Part shown: in pieces, positions 18,579 through 29,339 of the stretch
Layout: each line of letters opens with the position of its first letter
Position numbering within the stretch: the stretch's first letter is position 1
Assembly: GCA_033557685.1 (NCBI GenBank)
Contig: JAWQRN010000457.1
Span: 1 to 29,339 of the forward strand
Direction: 5' to 3'
DNA length: 29,339 bases
Origin: Sperchopsis tessellata
Taxonomy: Eukaryota > Arthropoda > Insecta > Coleoptera > Hydrophilidae
Translations under genes and position numbers: made by a program
Notes under the pieces: model-generated
The model's database searches: none
The model's input: the letters and a program-made list of their open reading frames with translations, nothing else
Told to the model about the DNA's origin: nothing

Positions 18579-19110
18579 TAAAATTGAGTAATGATTGTTT
18601 TACTCTTATTTTTCCATTTTTGGATTTTGTTTCCACAGATTTCTGTAGTTTTCTTTATGCTTTTGGTTTGTTAAATGGTGGTCGCTAGATGGCACCACAG
18701 GTATCTACCTACATTGGCTAAATGGCTCCCCTTTTTGTAGATGGCCTTGTAATTGGCCTGTTTTAAATGTTTTATAAGGTTTGTTGTATTTTGTGCCTTT
18801 TTCAATGTGTTTTTTCTTTATAACCTTATTGAATTTTTGTTTTAAAGATGTAGCACATAACATCTCCAAGAGGCAATATTCTTCAAATACAGATGTTAGT
18901 ATTACTAACTTCTGTAATAGATCTTTAATTCAGTTATTAGATTCAGGACAGGAAATAATTTCTAAAGCTGTTAGCCATAAAATTTTTAACTAACATCTGT
19001 CCTGTTCTTTTAAGGATCTCTTTATTGAAGGTTTTTATAAAATCGTTGAGTGTTGGAAAAGTCTCATACATACAGTTGTTAATGTTATTACTTCAATTGT
19101 ATCCTCAGCT
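18579..19110. other. spacer after PLE-C, partly possible 3' terminal repeat
   Basis: 18660-18780 is less AT-rich and contains the imperfect inverted repeat GGTGGTCGCTAGATGGCACC. 18844-18875 contains AGATGT...ACATCT, a small hairpin in a context (AAAGATGT..ACATCTCC) that could be the remains of a Penelope terminal repeat. Both are weak. The 70-codon plus-strand frame at 18781-18993 has no family match. Confidence 0.35.
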
Positions 19111-19116
19111 TTAAAC

Positions 19117-19758
19117 CTATAAGTAAGCCCCCTTAGCAACCCATGGAATTAAACCTATTTCATCGCCAAGCTCAAAAAAGTGAGTAATTTCTTCTCCACG
19201 TAGCAACCAAAGTATTTTTACATGTAGTAAGTTGTTAGTTTCTATCCCATCGCACAGATCTTTAAAAAGTTCGGAAATAAAGTAGACGTGTCTTAATGAA
19301 ATTGACAACTTTAACAACTTTATCAATGTTTTTTTTTGTTAACATATTTATGGACGCTAATGATACTACTTTAATAGAAGCAAAGGGTTCATTAATTCTT
19401 CCTGACATTGCACGATGCTCTTCTGTATCATTTTTTTTTACTTTTTGAGACCGTACTCGTATTTTGATTTAAAAAAAGTCCTCAGGCATACTAAATGTGC
19501 TCACAGTGTTTTGTTTCCAAATGACGGCGGCATTTAGCCGGTTTCATACTTTCGTTTAATAAAGGTTCCTTAAATATAACATACATAGGTTTTCCACATT
19601 TTTATTTCAAACATAAGAAAATCCAAAATATAGATACTCATCACAATATATTCTAAGTTTGCTATCTTGATGGATTTCAAGGTTGGTACTGTATCATCTG
19701 AATCGCACTCATCTATTTTTTGTTTCAGCAACTATCCAGACTGTAGCCAACGATCCAT
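19117..19758 (-). pseudogene. ZBED5-like hAT transposase remnant
   Basis: Minus-strand translation starts MDRWLQSG (ATG at 19758) and continues with YDEYLYFGFSYV, then NESMKPAKCRRHLETKHCEH (19500-19550), then SKSKKK. This is the N-terminal BED zinc-finger region typical of ZBED5 and related hAT-derived proteins, with the His pair in RHLETKH visible; the upstream Cys pair is damaged. After a jump the frame reads DKVVKVVNFIKT and, in the 69-codon segment 19326-19117, LCDGIETNNLLHVKILWLLR and ITHFFELGDEIGLI. These match the conserved VVNFIK / HTEVRWLSRG / FELRDE block of the same family. The middle of the transposase and the C-terminal dimerisation region are missing. Confidence 0.8.
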
Positions 19759-22292
19759 ATTATGTTTTCGCAAAACAGCGTTTCTACAAGTCTTAAACTA
19801 AAAGATACCATTAAGTAACCAATGTGTTCGTAATGTCAAGTTAAGGTAGGCCACGCAATACTGGCCATTTACATTTTACCCTCTTACATTATTTTTGTTG
19901 ATTTCTATATTAATGTACAGTACATATTTGAATCGACGGATTCCGCTGAACTGTGAGAAGCAAGCTTTAGCATAAACTGCTATAAATTGGCCACGAGAGC
20001 TAAAAATCGATAAGAGGAGGTAATAGCAGTTGGGGATTATTTGCTCTTTATTTGCGATAGGGGTAAATTTATGATTTACAAAATACGCTGACAGAAGTAA
20101 CATTGGGAACGTGGTGTTCGTAGAATATCTCTTCCATGTTTGTATATCTACATTATATGTGCTGGATATGCTCACAAAACAGCTATTTAGCTCCGACTTG
20201 GTGCAACCGGATTTACATTTTGGCAAATTGTGTCCAGGCATGTTCAATAGCAATTATAGATTTAAGCCTGTCACACAGTGAAATAACGATATTTTTTTGA
20301 GACCTTGTTAAATTTATTGTCCCTAATATATAATCGCTTTTATATAGCTTCATTTGTACGTTACATATTGGACAATTTCGTTTAATTACTCTTTAATTGA
20401 TTAATATTTCGTAAACTAATGATTGTATCATGTATGTATCAGTAGCAAAATTATAAAGTTTAACCTTACAGAAAAATGGCTAAAACTTTCATTTGTTTTT
20501 CAAAGAGCAAATTAAATCAGTGATAAAATAGTTGTTTATATGGAAATGGAAATTTTCAATAGTCGCACCTACATTTTTAAGCTATATTCCAAAATAACGG
20601 GGTTCCATATTAACTGCGGAGTCTACATTACATTACTCCTCTAATATATGATAATCGCAGAAAATGACATATTTTAGTCCGATTATTATCGTAATAGAAT
20701 CGCAGCTGGGCAAAACTTCTAGTGCTGTGTTTGATATCTTTATGGAGTGTATTATCCAAAATCAAGTTAACGTGGCTCAACACAGTTTACTTAAAGTTTC
20801 CTACCCTATGAGTTTTGGTGGAATATATTTCAACGTTATCTTCTAAACCACTATTGGTCCCTTCAGAACAGCAACGCATTCAGTTTCCCAAGTGGGCAAT
20901 TCGTATACTAGCTTAGCCAACAATGTAAGCGTATAAGATCCATATTTTAGGAGAAACTTCTTTACAATGTTTTAAGGATTTATAATTCATAAGGTTCTAA
21001 TCCAATGATAATTGACTTTTATTCCGAATATTGCTATTGTAACTTTTAACTGCAATCACAATGCTTCGTTGTCATTTGTTTATCAAAATACTATTTATTT
21101 TACACATATGTTAGTATATAGCAAATATATTTACATGAAAGTTGTTTGTAGAGCACATCGCAAAAGCTCAATATTTACATTTAATGAACAAAAACATTTT
21201 TTAATAGTTATTTGTTGACAGAGTTGTTCTCTGATAAATTCGGTATAATATGTTATAACAATTTATGTTTTGAGCACCTTTATGGTGTAGGACTTGCTAA
21301 GTATTTTTACTACAGCATGATTAGCAGAACCTACATATATACGGTACTATGCAGCGAAAAACTGCTATAACAATACCTCCGTATAAGTTGGTTGATTGTT
21401 TTAGGCATTTGTCATTGCAAATTTTCCACCCTTATTTTTTTATTATATTGTTATCATCAGAGCAATATCTCTCGGCTTTATGAGTACAGGATTTAGACTA
21501 CGAACGATTTATCCCTCAGAATGAAACTTTTTTAATATCTTTCCATCTCTCATTAATGAAATTTCAAAAGCTAGGAACAATTTAAAAGTGATCTATCCAT
21601 AAATTTCCTAGAAGTTAAGACTCTCCATTTTATTAGAATTATATACTATTGGCGACATCTTGCACAAATAACCTAGAGCAGACTATTAAACCTAACCATC
21701 TGGTGAAATTTCTAGCGTAAAGAGTACAAGTTATAGTGATATTCTTCGAAACTTGAAACAACGTCCGCCTTAATATCTGCAATTAAAATCTATTTTGTAA
21801 TTTTATTAATATAATATATAGTATACGTAGTGCGCACAATATTGCTACGAATAATAATAAGGTTTGTCATTTTCATCATTTGTATAAACACATAGAAAGG
21901 CAAAGATTTAGAAAGGATAAACCCACCGTCTATAAATAATTTAATAATAATTGTAGTCTATTTTTTCGATGAATCTCACCTTATCTTCAGGGCGTACTAT
22001 AAAAGAAACCGGCCTCGTTAGTAGATTTAAAATAAACATTTAAGACACAAAGATACAATCAAATGTATATTGCAAAAGCAGGTAAAACAAACAATAATTT
22101 AAAATATTACGTATAAATCAGTCCGTAATAAATATCAAGGAGAATGCATGCCATTCATAATAAAAATAGATACAAAAAGGAGTTTGAATTCAAAAATAAT
22201 TATAGCTTATAGTCAACCAAATATACACCTATATGAAAGAAAATCAGAAGTTAAAACCTACCTAGTTACTAATAGTAAAATATGTCTTAAGC
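19759..22292. other. AT-rich stretch with no recognised gene
   Basis: No known family was recognised. The longest clean open frame outside the mobile elements lies here: 125 codons on the minus strand (20253-19876), Cys- and Ser-containing at the N-terminus (KCKSGCTKSE), aromatic-rich, matching nothing I know. Short plus-strand frames at 20664-20846 and 21012-21218 are likewise unrecognised. No splice-site-flanked exon is convincing. Confidence 0.5.
19876..20253 (-). CDS. hypothetical open frame, 125 codons
   Basis: An uninterrupted minus-strand frame starting MLLNMPGHNLPKCKSGCTKS and ending in a stop at 19876. I do not recognise the protein. It has three cysteines in the first ~26 residues and a hydrophobic patch around residues 50-60, but no signal peptide or clear domain. 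It lies about 120 bp upstream of the ZBED5-like remnant on the same strand and could be part of the same decayed element or chance. Composition is slightly less AT-rich than the flanks. Confidence 0.15.
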   Translation of the reverse strand: MLLNMPGHNLPKCKSGCTKSELNSCFVSISSTYNVDIQTWKRYSTNTTFPMLLLSAYFVNHKFTPIANKEQIIPNCYYLLLSIFSSRGQFIAVYAKACFSQFSGIRRFKYVLYINIEINKNNVRG

Positions 22293-22307
22293 CAGTGATG
22301 TCCAAAC
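22293..22307 (+). repeat. hAT-type terminal inverted repeat (single end)
   Basis: CAGTGATGTCCAAAC is a close match to the termini of many hAT transposons (CAGTGNTGTCCAAAC-type). The element would extend to the right. I did not find the opposite end (GTTTGGACATCACTG or near) downstream, nor an 8-bp target duplication partner for TCTTAAGC at 22285-22292. Confidence 0.4.
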
Positions 22308-22496
22308 AGTAGCCAGAAAGGCTATTCGATAGGAAAGGTTTTTCATTAATTTTCTGTAAAACAGTAGTTGCTTTCTAATTTCACTTTGCACCGAAATACC
22401 AGGGGTGTCGATATTTATGAAGCATTTAAAAAGTTTATTAGTGATGATCATGCCAATAAGGAAACTAGATCTAAACACAGGCATAATAACTAATAC

Positions 22497-22763
22497 ATGA
22501 TATCAGCCGAAGAATTGTCCAGATCTGAAGAATCAAGGAAATATCTTACCAAAGATTTGTAAAATTTCACAGGAACACTAGAAAATAAATCGACAACGTC
22601 AAAAGATACAACTAAGCAGTTTACAGGTAAGAGTAGGGGGGCAACACGTAAAGCTAAATCTCCGGAATTTGTAATAGTTTTAGCAGGAGAGAAGAATTAT
22701 TTATACTCTAGAAGCTTTATCAATGAGAAAGTCAACAAAATAAGCCACCGATCTCATCTTTAA
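22497..22763 (+). pseudogene. coding-like frame with one stop, unknown
   Basis: Starting at an ATG at 22497, a frame runs 21 codons to a TAA (22560), then stays open 66 codons to a TAA at 22761. The predicted peptide is hydrophilic and rich in Ser, Lys and Glu (MISAEELSRSEESRKYL at the start). It lies about 190 bp inside the possible hAT terminus and could be a fragment of that element's gene. I do not recognise the family. Confidence 0.2.
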
Positions 22764-23399
22764 GGTATATTCGTGAACATTATTTGTATAAGAAAATATA
22801 ATTATACGGTTGTATAACCGACGATCTATTAAAATTAATAAATAAGTAACCTAGAAAAATTAGAACCATTTTTAAAATTCAATAAGAAATTATTCTTTCA
22901 TGGATCATAAACAGCAGAACCATCACTTTTATAACTTTTTAAATTAAACCACGCATTATTCATATCTATTATCTATTTTAATGTTAACTCTCTAATTATA
23001 AGTTCACCCACATAAAATGAGTATAATTCTGTTTAAAATTTATTATGTTTCAAAAGCGAATATTTTACATTATAGTACATAAATATATATGTATTTCCAG
23101 CTGGTGTTCTAAAGCATCAAAATTAAATGTAGCGTAACAACATGGGGAATAAAAATAGTGTTTATATAATGTAACAAAATTCAAAGCAATAAAAATGTGT
23201 AAATAGTTTAGAAATTTTTTTTAGGCTAAATAATAGAGAAGGCAAGGCCAGCAACTACGGCTGTTCAAAAGGAAAATAAACATATTTCTTTTTTTTTAAT
23301 TGAAAATTCATCTACTAAAATTGATGCATTTTTAAATATTTTATTTCTTACAGCATGGATAAAATGTAGATTGGCATAGAGACAAACGTATCGATTTGA
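22764..23399. other. AT-rich spacer before the pogo remnant
   Basis: No recognisable feature. The last part may hold the decayed 5' end and DNA-binding domain of the pogo-like element; I could not see it. Confidence 0.45.
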
Positions 23400-24770
23400 A
23401 TTACCATTAAAAGACATCTTCAATGTACAATGAAAATACCTCTGTCAGCAATAAAAGAGGATGCAGTCTTGCAAACATTAACTTCCCATGTCAATGACGA
23501 ACTTGCTCAACATATTCTTAATCCATAATCATCATTTTTACAGAACAAATTTAATCGCAACACCAAACTGGGGGATAAAAAATGTTTTTATTATTTTATG
23601 CTAAGACGTCAGAATCTTTATGTTAGATACTACTATTTCAGAAGCCAAGGGGTTCAAAAGAGAAGCAGTTGATAATTTGTGTTTACACCTTAACGGATAA
23701 AGTTAAAACAAAAGGAATAGATACTAATAGAATGTGGACGTTTCTTTCTGCTATTCAAAAATAAATATTCGAACAAAAAGAGAAAAACAGAATCGGTATA
23801 GTGGTAAGTGGCGAAAGGGGGCAAACACAACTTTTGTTTGCTGTGCCAGTGCAGCGAGAATATTTGTTCCAGCCATATTTATTTTTAAAAGAAAACGAAT
23901 GTCACCTAAACTAGGCAAACGAGCACCGGCAGGTAGTTTAACTGAAGTTGGCGAAAGTGGATTTATAACCAGTGAATTGTTTTTCAAAATGAATACAACA
24001 TTTTGATGAATTTGTTAAATCAACAGTGGATACAAAGGTTATTGTGCTCTACGCCGACACCACCAATAGAAATAATTTGTAAACATAAGCATCGGCAAGA
24101 ACTAATTGTGTAATTATTTTACAGTTACCAACACATACAACTCATAGATACAATCCCTTGATGTGAGCGTTTTTGGTCTCATGCAAATATTTCACGAACA
24201 AGCCTTTGACCAGTGGATGACGTGTAGTGCAGGTCAATGTATTACTCAATATGATGTAGCTGCTTTAATAACACAGCTTATTATAAAGCTGCATCTGTTG
24301 GAAATGTAGTGAATGCTTTTAAAAGAAGTTAATTGCTTTGTTTTTTATTGATGCAGATTTTGCTGTCAGTGGTCTTTTAAGATAATGATAATGAACTATC
24401 GTAGTATCAACAGTTTCACAAGAAATTAATGTAAATTCTAAAGATGAATCTAATAAGACTGAAGAGGATCATAATGAGAGTGTTCAAAGTAATTCGTGTT
24501 CAACAGTTCATATTACAGAAATATCTCCGACAGCAATACGTACTACATATGTTAAGAGACGGAAAAGAACAGCACAACCAGCAACAGTGCTCAAAAACCT
24601 GAATCAATGTGATTCAAATAAAATTAATCTTAACTCGGTGACAACAAATACCGAACTAGCTGTTCTGTATCTGTTGGAAATACAACTCGTTTGCAGGCTA
24701 TAGTTACATGAAAATTACGGAGGAGTATTAAAAGAAGACAAAACATATTATTGTTCAACATGTAATTTAT
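23400..24770 (+). pseudogene. pogo/Tigger-type transposase remnant
   Basis: Plus-strand fragments match the DDE domain of pogo/Tigger transposases in order. They begin with ELAQHIL (about 23500), SEAKGFKREAVDNL (about 23640-23685), and NVDVSF where the family has NVDESGF (first catalytic Asp kept, 23728-23745). SGERGQTQ and the 90-codon open segment 23734-24006 follow, with TTFVCCASAARIFVPAIFIF, KRKRMSPKLGKRAPAGSL and ESGFITSELFFK. Then come YADTTNRNN (where LDNH is expected), LPTHTTHRYNPL, and VFGLMQIFHEQAFDQW with AGQCITQYDVAALI (about 24165-24275). IDADFAVSGLL (about 24347-24380) and a basic C-terminal KRRKRTAQPATVLKNL (about 24552-24603) end it. Frameshifts and stops are frequent. The DNA-binding N-terminus and the element's inverted repeats were not found. 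Confidence 0.82.
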
Positions 24771-25852
24771 AAATACATATATTAGTTATCAATTATTATA
24801 TATTTAATATTTTTTACATATTAATAATAAAATTTATTATTTTTTATTTTTTTGGATTCTTATTAGTTATTTTCAATAATATATTATTTAGTTATTGTTT
24901 CTTATTTTGTCACGTTGTTGTGTTATTTTTGTTTCAAAATTTATCACTATTAAACTAAGACATATTTTGGAAATTTTACGATTTGAGAGACGAATTTCCT
25001 AAAAGATACCTTTTCCATTATTTTATAACGAAAAGGTGTCACAAAACATCAAGCTATAGGCACAAATATTAATTTTCGTACAAATTCACGCTAATCAATA
25101 AATATAGCAAAAATTGTCTTACGTAATATGGTTTTGGCAACTTTTTCCTATATTTATTGATATATGAATATATAAATATAGTTACTTTAATAGCTGTTAG
25201 TTTACTGAATTCAAAAGATTTCTGCAAAATGTCCATATTACTTTCAGAAATCACAAAATATAATAATGGATATAATTTAGAATGGTCGACCACAAGTTTA
25301 TTGCTTTTCGTCTTTGCTATACCGAATACTGGTTCCAACTTTGGCATTATTTGGATGGACGATTAGGCAACCTTATGCTATGGTCTACACTATGACGAGC
25401 TTGATAATATACAAGATTAATTTAACCCTATCGCAATGGACCTATTCTATTTTTTTTTTAAAATGATCCGTAAGGATATTACTCAAATAAATCTACTTAC
25501 ACCTGACATGAAAAATGTCTGAACATAAAATTAACTGTTCAATGAGATTTGTAACTAATATTGTATAATGTCTGAATTCATGACCGCGCTGTCCATAAGG
25601 GCGTCATGTAGCACCGCGAAACTTTTAAATTTGGCCAATTAAATAAAAACTTTAAAAATGCATTAAAACCCTGTATTTACCACATGAAATTGCATCACTT
25701 GGCAACGGTGGTCCTTATAACCGCTAAACGCCATAAATATCGAGCATCTGCAATTTTATTATTGTCGTACCCTGCATTTTTAATGGACTATATAACAGTG
25801 CACACAGAAACTTTATAAGTTTGTTTACACCTATGTGGCAGAAAACGTCTTC
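24771..25852. other. AT-rich spacer; possible left end of the ZMYM1-like hAT
   Basis: Mostly AT-rich and featureless. 25585-25625 is GC-richer and reads GCTGTCCATAAGGGCGTCATG, which resembles material near hAT termini (compare TGTGGTGTCCAATG on the minus strand at about 28010-28024). Opposed short frames at 25069-25366 look like chance. Confidence 0.3.
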
Positions 25853-25933
25853 ACAAACACACCAACAGGTCTCAAATAAAGTCGCATGAGACTATTTCTC
25901 AATGCCACATAAAAGTATTAAATTATGAGATTA
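25853..25933 (+). pseudogene. loose fragment of the ZMYM1-like hAT coding sequence
   Basis: About 80 bp that match 27140-27216 in the same orientation with roughly ten or eleven mismatches. Both copies read in the same frame as THQQVSN..VA.DYFS with KSIKL, a segment aligned with the helical region before the C-terminal part of ZMYM1-like hAT proteins. Similarity does not extend clearly beyond this block. It lies about 0.5 kb upstream of the N-terminus of the main remnant, so it comes from a second copy or a rearrangement. Confidence 0.65.
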
Positions 25934-26423
25934 GGAATTTATGCATATTATCGAAATAAATAATATACAATAAGTCAAATATAATATACCGTAAAATATA
26001 AAAGGTTTAACATGTTCACCATTCATTAAGTAAATTAGGTTTAAGAGATTTACTAAAACAATCGGTCGCATCTTTGTCGGACATTACTTACTACATACTC
26101 GATTTTACACAAATCTGTAGGAGTTATTTTACGACACCTAATTATTCAAATTATCAAAAATACAAAATAAGTCGATAAAAAATAAAATGAATAAATACAA
26201 TTTTTAGTTTTCCAACCAATCATATTTAAAAGTTTTATAACAACCACTAGAAATCCTAATCCGTCAGTTTCATCATTCCTCAAGTAACTAGTTCCCAAGA
26301 AATATGCGATGAACTTCCTAGAATGGCAAATTGGCTATGCCAAATACCCTAACATAATTAACCAACCTTCGTAGAACATTGCAATAATAGAATACGCCGT
26401 TAGTTTGTAAATTTTCCGTTCGG

Positions 26424-27850
26424 ATGTCTAAAGCACAAAAAAACCATTCTGGATATCAAAACTTGTTTAACAAACGAAAGCACGAAGAATATTTGGAGAA
26501 AAATAATAATAATTCAAGGATTAACAAAACTGTGATAATTTGCCGTCAACGATACATACAACCAATAGCCACTAGGAAGAATCTGACGGATTGATTAAGG
26601 ACGAGTATTTTCACCTTTCTGAAAATCCAATTTATAGCCAAAATCATTTCCTTTGTACTACTAATAGAAAATGGTCGTAGTCACTATCAGAATACAAAGT
26701 GTACATAATTTACCCGAATTTTGCCAAATAATGATAGAAAAATATCTGCATTTTGTTTTTCTTGCAAAAATTTAATTTCATATTTAATACAAAAATTACT
26801 AAATGAAGTAATGAAAATAGTTTCAACGTTTGGCACAATTTGAGTGAACATTTAAAACTTCACCAGAAAAAATAATTTACACTTACAAACTTTACGACAT
26901 TGGTCTGGACTTTTTAATCGATTTAAAACCAATAAAACTATAAACTAGATTCTGAAGCACAAAGTGTATTAAATAGAGAAACCAAATACTGGCACATTAT
27001 TATAGAGCTATTTTCTTATACAATTTAATTTGTAGCTAAATAAAGCTTAGCCTCTCGTACTAATAATAATTTTTGAAAAAATAATTGTAATTTCTTATAA
27101 TATATCGAAATGGTTGCACATTTTTTTTTTTTGTTATGTCCAAACACATCAACAAGTTTCAAATGTAGTCGCACAAGACTATTTCTCAATACCAAATAAA
27201 AGTATTAAATTATTAGGAGAAAATCTTAACACTAATTTAAAACGATTTTTGAAAAAAATAACACTCAGATGAAGGTTTTAACGATATGTTGGTTAATGCC
27301 AAAGAAGTAGCATCTTCATTAGATATATATACAAAATTTAAACAAATAAGGACTAGAAAAGAAAAAAATAACTTACTTATGTAGATGATGATGAACCGAT
27401 ATAAAATAAAGAATTTAAGTATAAAGTAATTTATTTTTAGTATGCTAGATATAACCAATACGTAAGTAAATGAAAGATTTGAACTATTGTCTATTCATTC
27501 AGATATTTTAAAAATTTAATGGAATATTGCCGCTTTTCTGGACAAGAACAACTGAAATTTTGCACAAAACATGAGGATATATATATAATATGATATTCTT
27601 AATTATACAACAAATAATTATGACTCATTCATTTCCAAACACTAGTGTAGCATATCATTTTTTTTATGTTTATGCTATAGTTACTGGTGCTACAGCTAAA
27701 CGTTCATTTTAAAAGTTAAAAATAATTTAAGACCTTTTAAAATCTTGTATGGTTCAGGAACGACTAGAATTTATTATAAGAGCTAGACACTCAATTCTTG
27801 GTACAAAAATAGTCCAAAAATAATTAAATATTTTACGTCTTTACAGTTTT
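26424..27850 (+). pseudogene. ZMYM1-like hAT transposase, internally deleted
   Basis: The N-terminus is open for 56 codons from ATG 26424 (MSKAQKNHSGYQNLFNKRKH). Shifted frames then show KISAFCFSCKNL (TTF-type zinc-binding FCF.C), FNVWHNLSEHLKLHQK and RFKTNKTIN (about 26740-26945). TNNNF..KNNCNFL and YIEMVAHF follow (27058-27120). After a T12 tract the frame resumes in THQQVSNVVAQDYFSIPNKS, then EGFNDMLVNAKEVASSLDIY, ERFELLSIHSDIF (27467-27507) and the hAT dimerisation region FPNTSVAYHF, TGATAKRSF, VQERLEFIIRARHSI (27630-27800). These are the conserved blocks of ZMYM1-like hAT proteins. About 300 residues, including the catalytic core, are missing at the T tract. Confidence 0.85.
27119..27132 (+). 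repeat. poly(T) tract at the hAT internal deletion
   Basis: Twelve or more Ts separate the VAHF block from the VQTHQQ block of the ZMYM1-like remnant. This is the place where the family's central, catalytic portion should be. The tract marks the deletion junction or a small inserted homopolymer. Confidence 0.6.
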
Positions 27851-27949
27851 TGTTTTCTTTTTTAAGTACAAACTGTCATTTTTTAAGAAGCCTTTTATAA
27901 GTTGGTGGCTTAATCATATTAAACGGATCAGGAGAGCCCGTGCCTGTTT

Positions 27950-28030
27950 AAATTTAAAAAAATTTCGAGTTATATCCTGTGGGGCTGCCGCTCCCCAGAA
28001 CACTTTACATTGGACACCACAGATGACAAT
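27950..28030 (+). repeat. possible right end of the ZMYM1-like hAT element
   Basis: A GC-rich island 3' of the transposase remnant contains the hairpin GGGGCTGCCGCTCCCC (27981-27996) and then ACATTGGACACCACAGATG. Read on the minus strand the latter gives TGTGGTGTCCAATG, which looks like a hAT terminus. GC-rich subterminal hairpins are common in hAT ends. No matching 8-bp target duplication was identified. Confidence 0.3.
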
Positions 28031-29315
28031 ACTCTTATAACTTGAGGGCGCATACTCATAATTTCAATTTATAGCTTCATTGGTGGCAAAAAGCAGTTGT
28101 ATTTCTTAGATTTATTGATGATTACATACTACATCAAAGAAGCTTATATATTAAAATAGAGAAGAACTTCGTACATTTTATTAGTAAAAACTAAATTAAA
28201 ATTTATTTAATCCCAATATTTAACTTTTATAATAATTTTTAATATTTTCAATAATTTGTTTATATGGAAAGTGAATGTTAAAAGTTGATAAAGTGCTTAT
28301 AGTGTATAAACAATATTTTTGTCATGAATTGGCATTTTTTACCAAAAACGAATATTTAACTAGATCTCAACTGTGCAAAACAAACATTTTCTGCAACAAA
28401 CTTTATTTTGACTTTAACTAAACTTTAATTTCAATGTAAGTCCTTCGATACAGCTACATTTATCATAATATGTGACACAGAAATAATAGACACTGAGAGT
28501 AACAAAATGTTCCCTATTTACCTACATTACAATAAGTATGCCTTAACGTTACCGGACACTATTCTACGTCTAAAAGAAAGAGGGTTTCCATGACAACGGA
28601 AAGTCTCGTCTAGTTTGTGGATAGAGGAAGTGAGGCTCATTTTTCAAGTTCTTCACTTCCAGTACAAATCATTGTTAGCGTTCTATTAGATTTGGTATAA
28701 TGTTTCCCTTACATTATTCAGTATATGTTTAATTATAATTGTGAAAAATCTATAAATATTAAATGTATTTATAATAGCACAAACAATGGAATAATATGAA
28801 AAAATATGATTGAAATTATATGGCAGTTATTATTTAAATAATGTTTTCTGTGCGTTAAATCAAAATATGGGATCAGAACGGCTTTAATGATTTCGGAAAT
28901 GTAACTAGTGCTTTTCACAAACATGAAGATTCTTCTGACCACGTGCGTTATACATTAGGCTTTTCATAACTGAAGAAAAATATAAGTACTATTCAGGATG
29001 TTTTACGAAAAAGTTCTACACTGTATATTAAACAGTACAACGAATATGTACAGCTTAACAAAAGTGTTAGAAGCATTTATATAGTTATGCTCTGTAAACA
29101 TTCAAATTAAAAAAAATTACTGGATTTCTCAACATAGTGACAAATATATAAAAATGGAAATAAAACGTTTTAAGTTTTGGGATTTAGTTACTTCGAAAAC
29201 AACTAAAAATGAAAGATGTGCGGTCGGAATAGAGTAGATAAGTGCTAATTAAATGTTCTAGTTATAGACTGAATTGAAACCAGTTGATGGACCGATTTAT
29301 ACGTATCATACATAT
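28031..29315. other. AT-rich stretch, nothing recognised
   Basis: No open frame of note, no repeat and no RNA gene could be supported here. A slightly less AT-rich patch at 28540-28640 has no recognisable identity. Confidence 0.5.
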
Positions 29316-29339
29316 TATATATATATATATATATATATA
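29316..29339. repeat. (TA)n microsatellite at window edge
   Basis: Uninterrupted TA dinucleotides run to the last base, so the true length is unknown. Confidence 0.95.

Noticed and set aside
21735..21770. GATATTCTTCGAAACTTGAAAC, similar to part of the hammerhead (stem II 3' strand and GAAA)
   Set aside because: No CTGATGA strand, no stem II partner and no cleavage site follow; it is a short chance match.

Overview
The window looks like AT-rich, repeat-dominated DNA from an arthropod nuclear genome, most likely an insect. I base this on several families of eukaryotic transposable element, (TA)n microsatellites, long non-coding stretches and the absence of any bacterial-style operon. I could not identify a single intact host gene. 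Every recognisable coding stretch is a decayed mobile-element gene with stops, frameshifts and internal deletions. The species cannot be named from what I see.

Layout from left to right. 1-1842: AT-rich, nothing recognised. 1843-2977: a complete but dead mariner transposon (minus strand) with both inverted termini and TA target duplication, next to a possible tRNA-derived SINE (2985-3076). 3240-3850: a wrecked Penelope-like element (PLE-A, plus). 3850-9430: mostly non-coding. 9430-10127: a foldback made of oppositely oriented copies of a small repeat that carries hammerhead-ribozyme sequence. One copy (10034-10080) has a complete core, a perfect stem II, a short stem III and a 6-pair stem I. 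The 3' end of a LINE (LINE-1, minus, 10128-12445) abuts it.

13800-14001 holds a plus-strand Penelope terminal-repeat-like piece with a decayed second hammerhead-like motif, followed by (TA)n. 14631-14765 is a four-unit tandem repeat with a 33-34 bp period that runs into another (TA)n. 14819-16105 is PLE-B (minus; reverse transcriptase plus GIY-YIG endonuclease). 16420-17405 is LINE-2 (plus; endonuclease and start of the RT). It is cut by PLE-C, a pair of 5'-truncated Penelope copies arranged as a ~0.5 kb-armed palindrome (17405-18578).

The right third holds two different hAT-superfamily remnants: a ZBED5-like BED-finger one (19117-19758, minus) and a ZMYM1-like one (26424-27850, plus). It also holds a pogo/Tigger remnant (23400-24770, plus), a possible hAT terminus (22293) and a loose second fragment of the ZMYM1-like sequence (25853-25933). 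The rest is AT-rich DNA with no recognised content, ending in a (TA)n tract.

The elements do not work together as a pathway; this is a graveyard of nested insertions. The most interesting item is the hammerhead-bearing repeat at 9.4-10.1 kb. Two hammerhead cleavage positions on the plus strand lie 295 bp apart, as expected for a retrozyme-like or satellite-like unit processed by self-cleavage, and the inverted partner copy would let a read-through transcript fold into a long hairpin.
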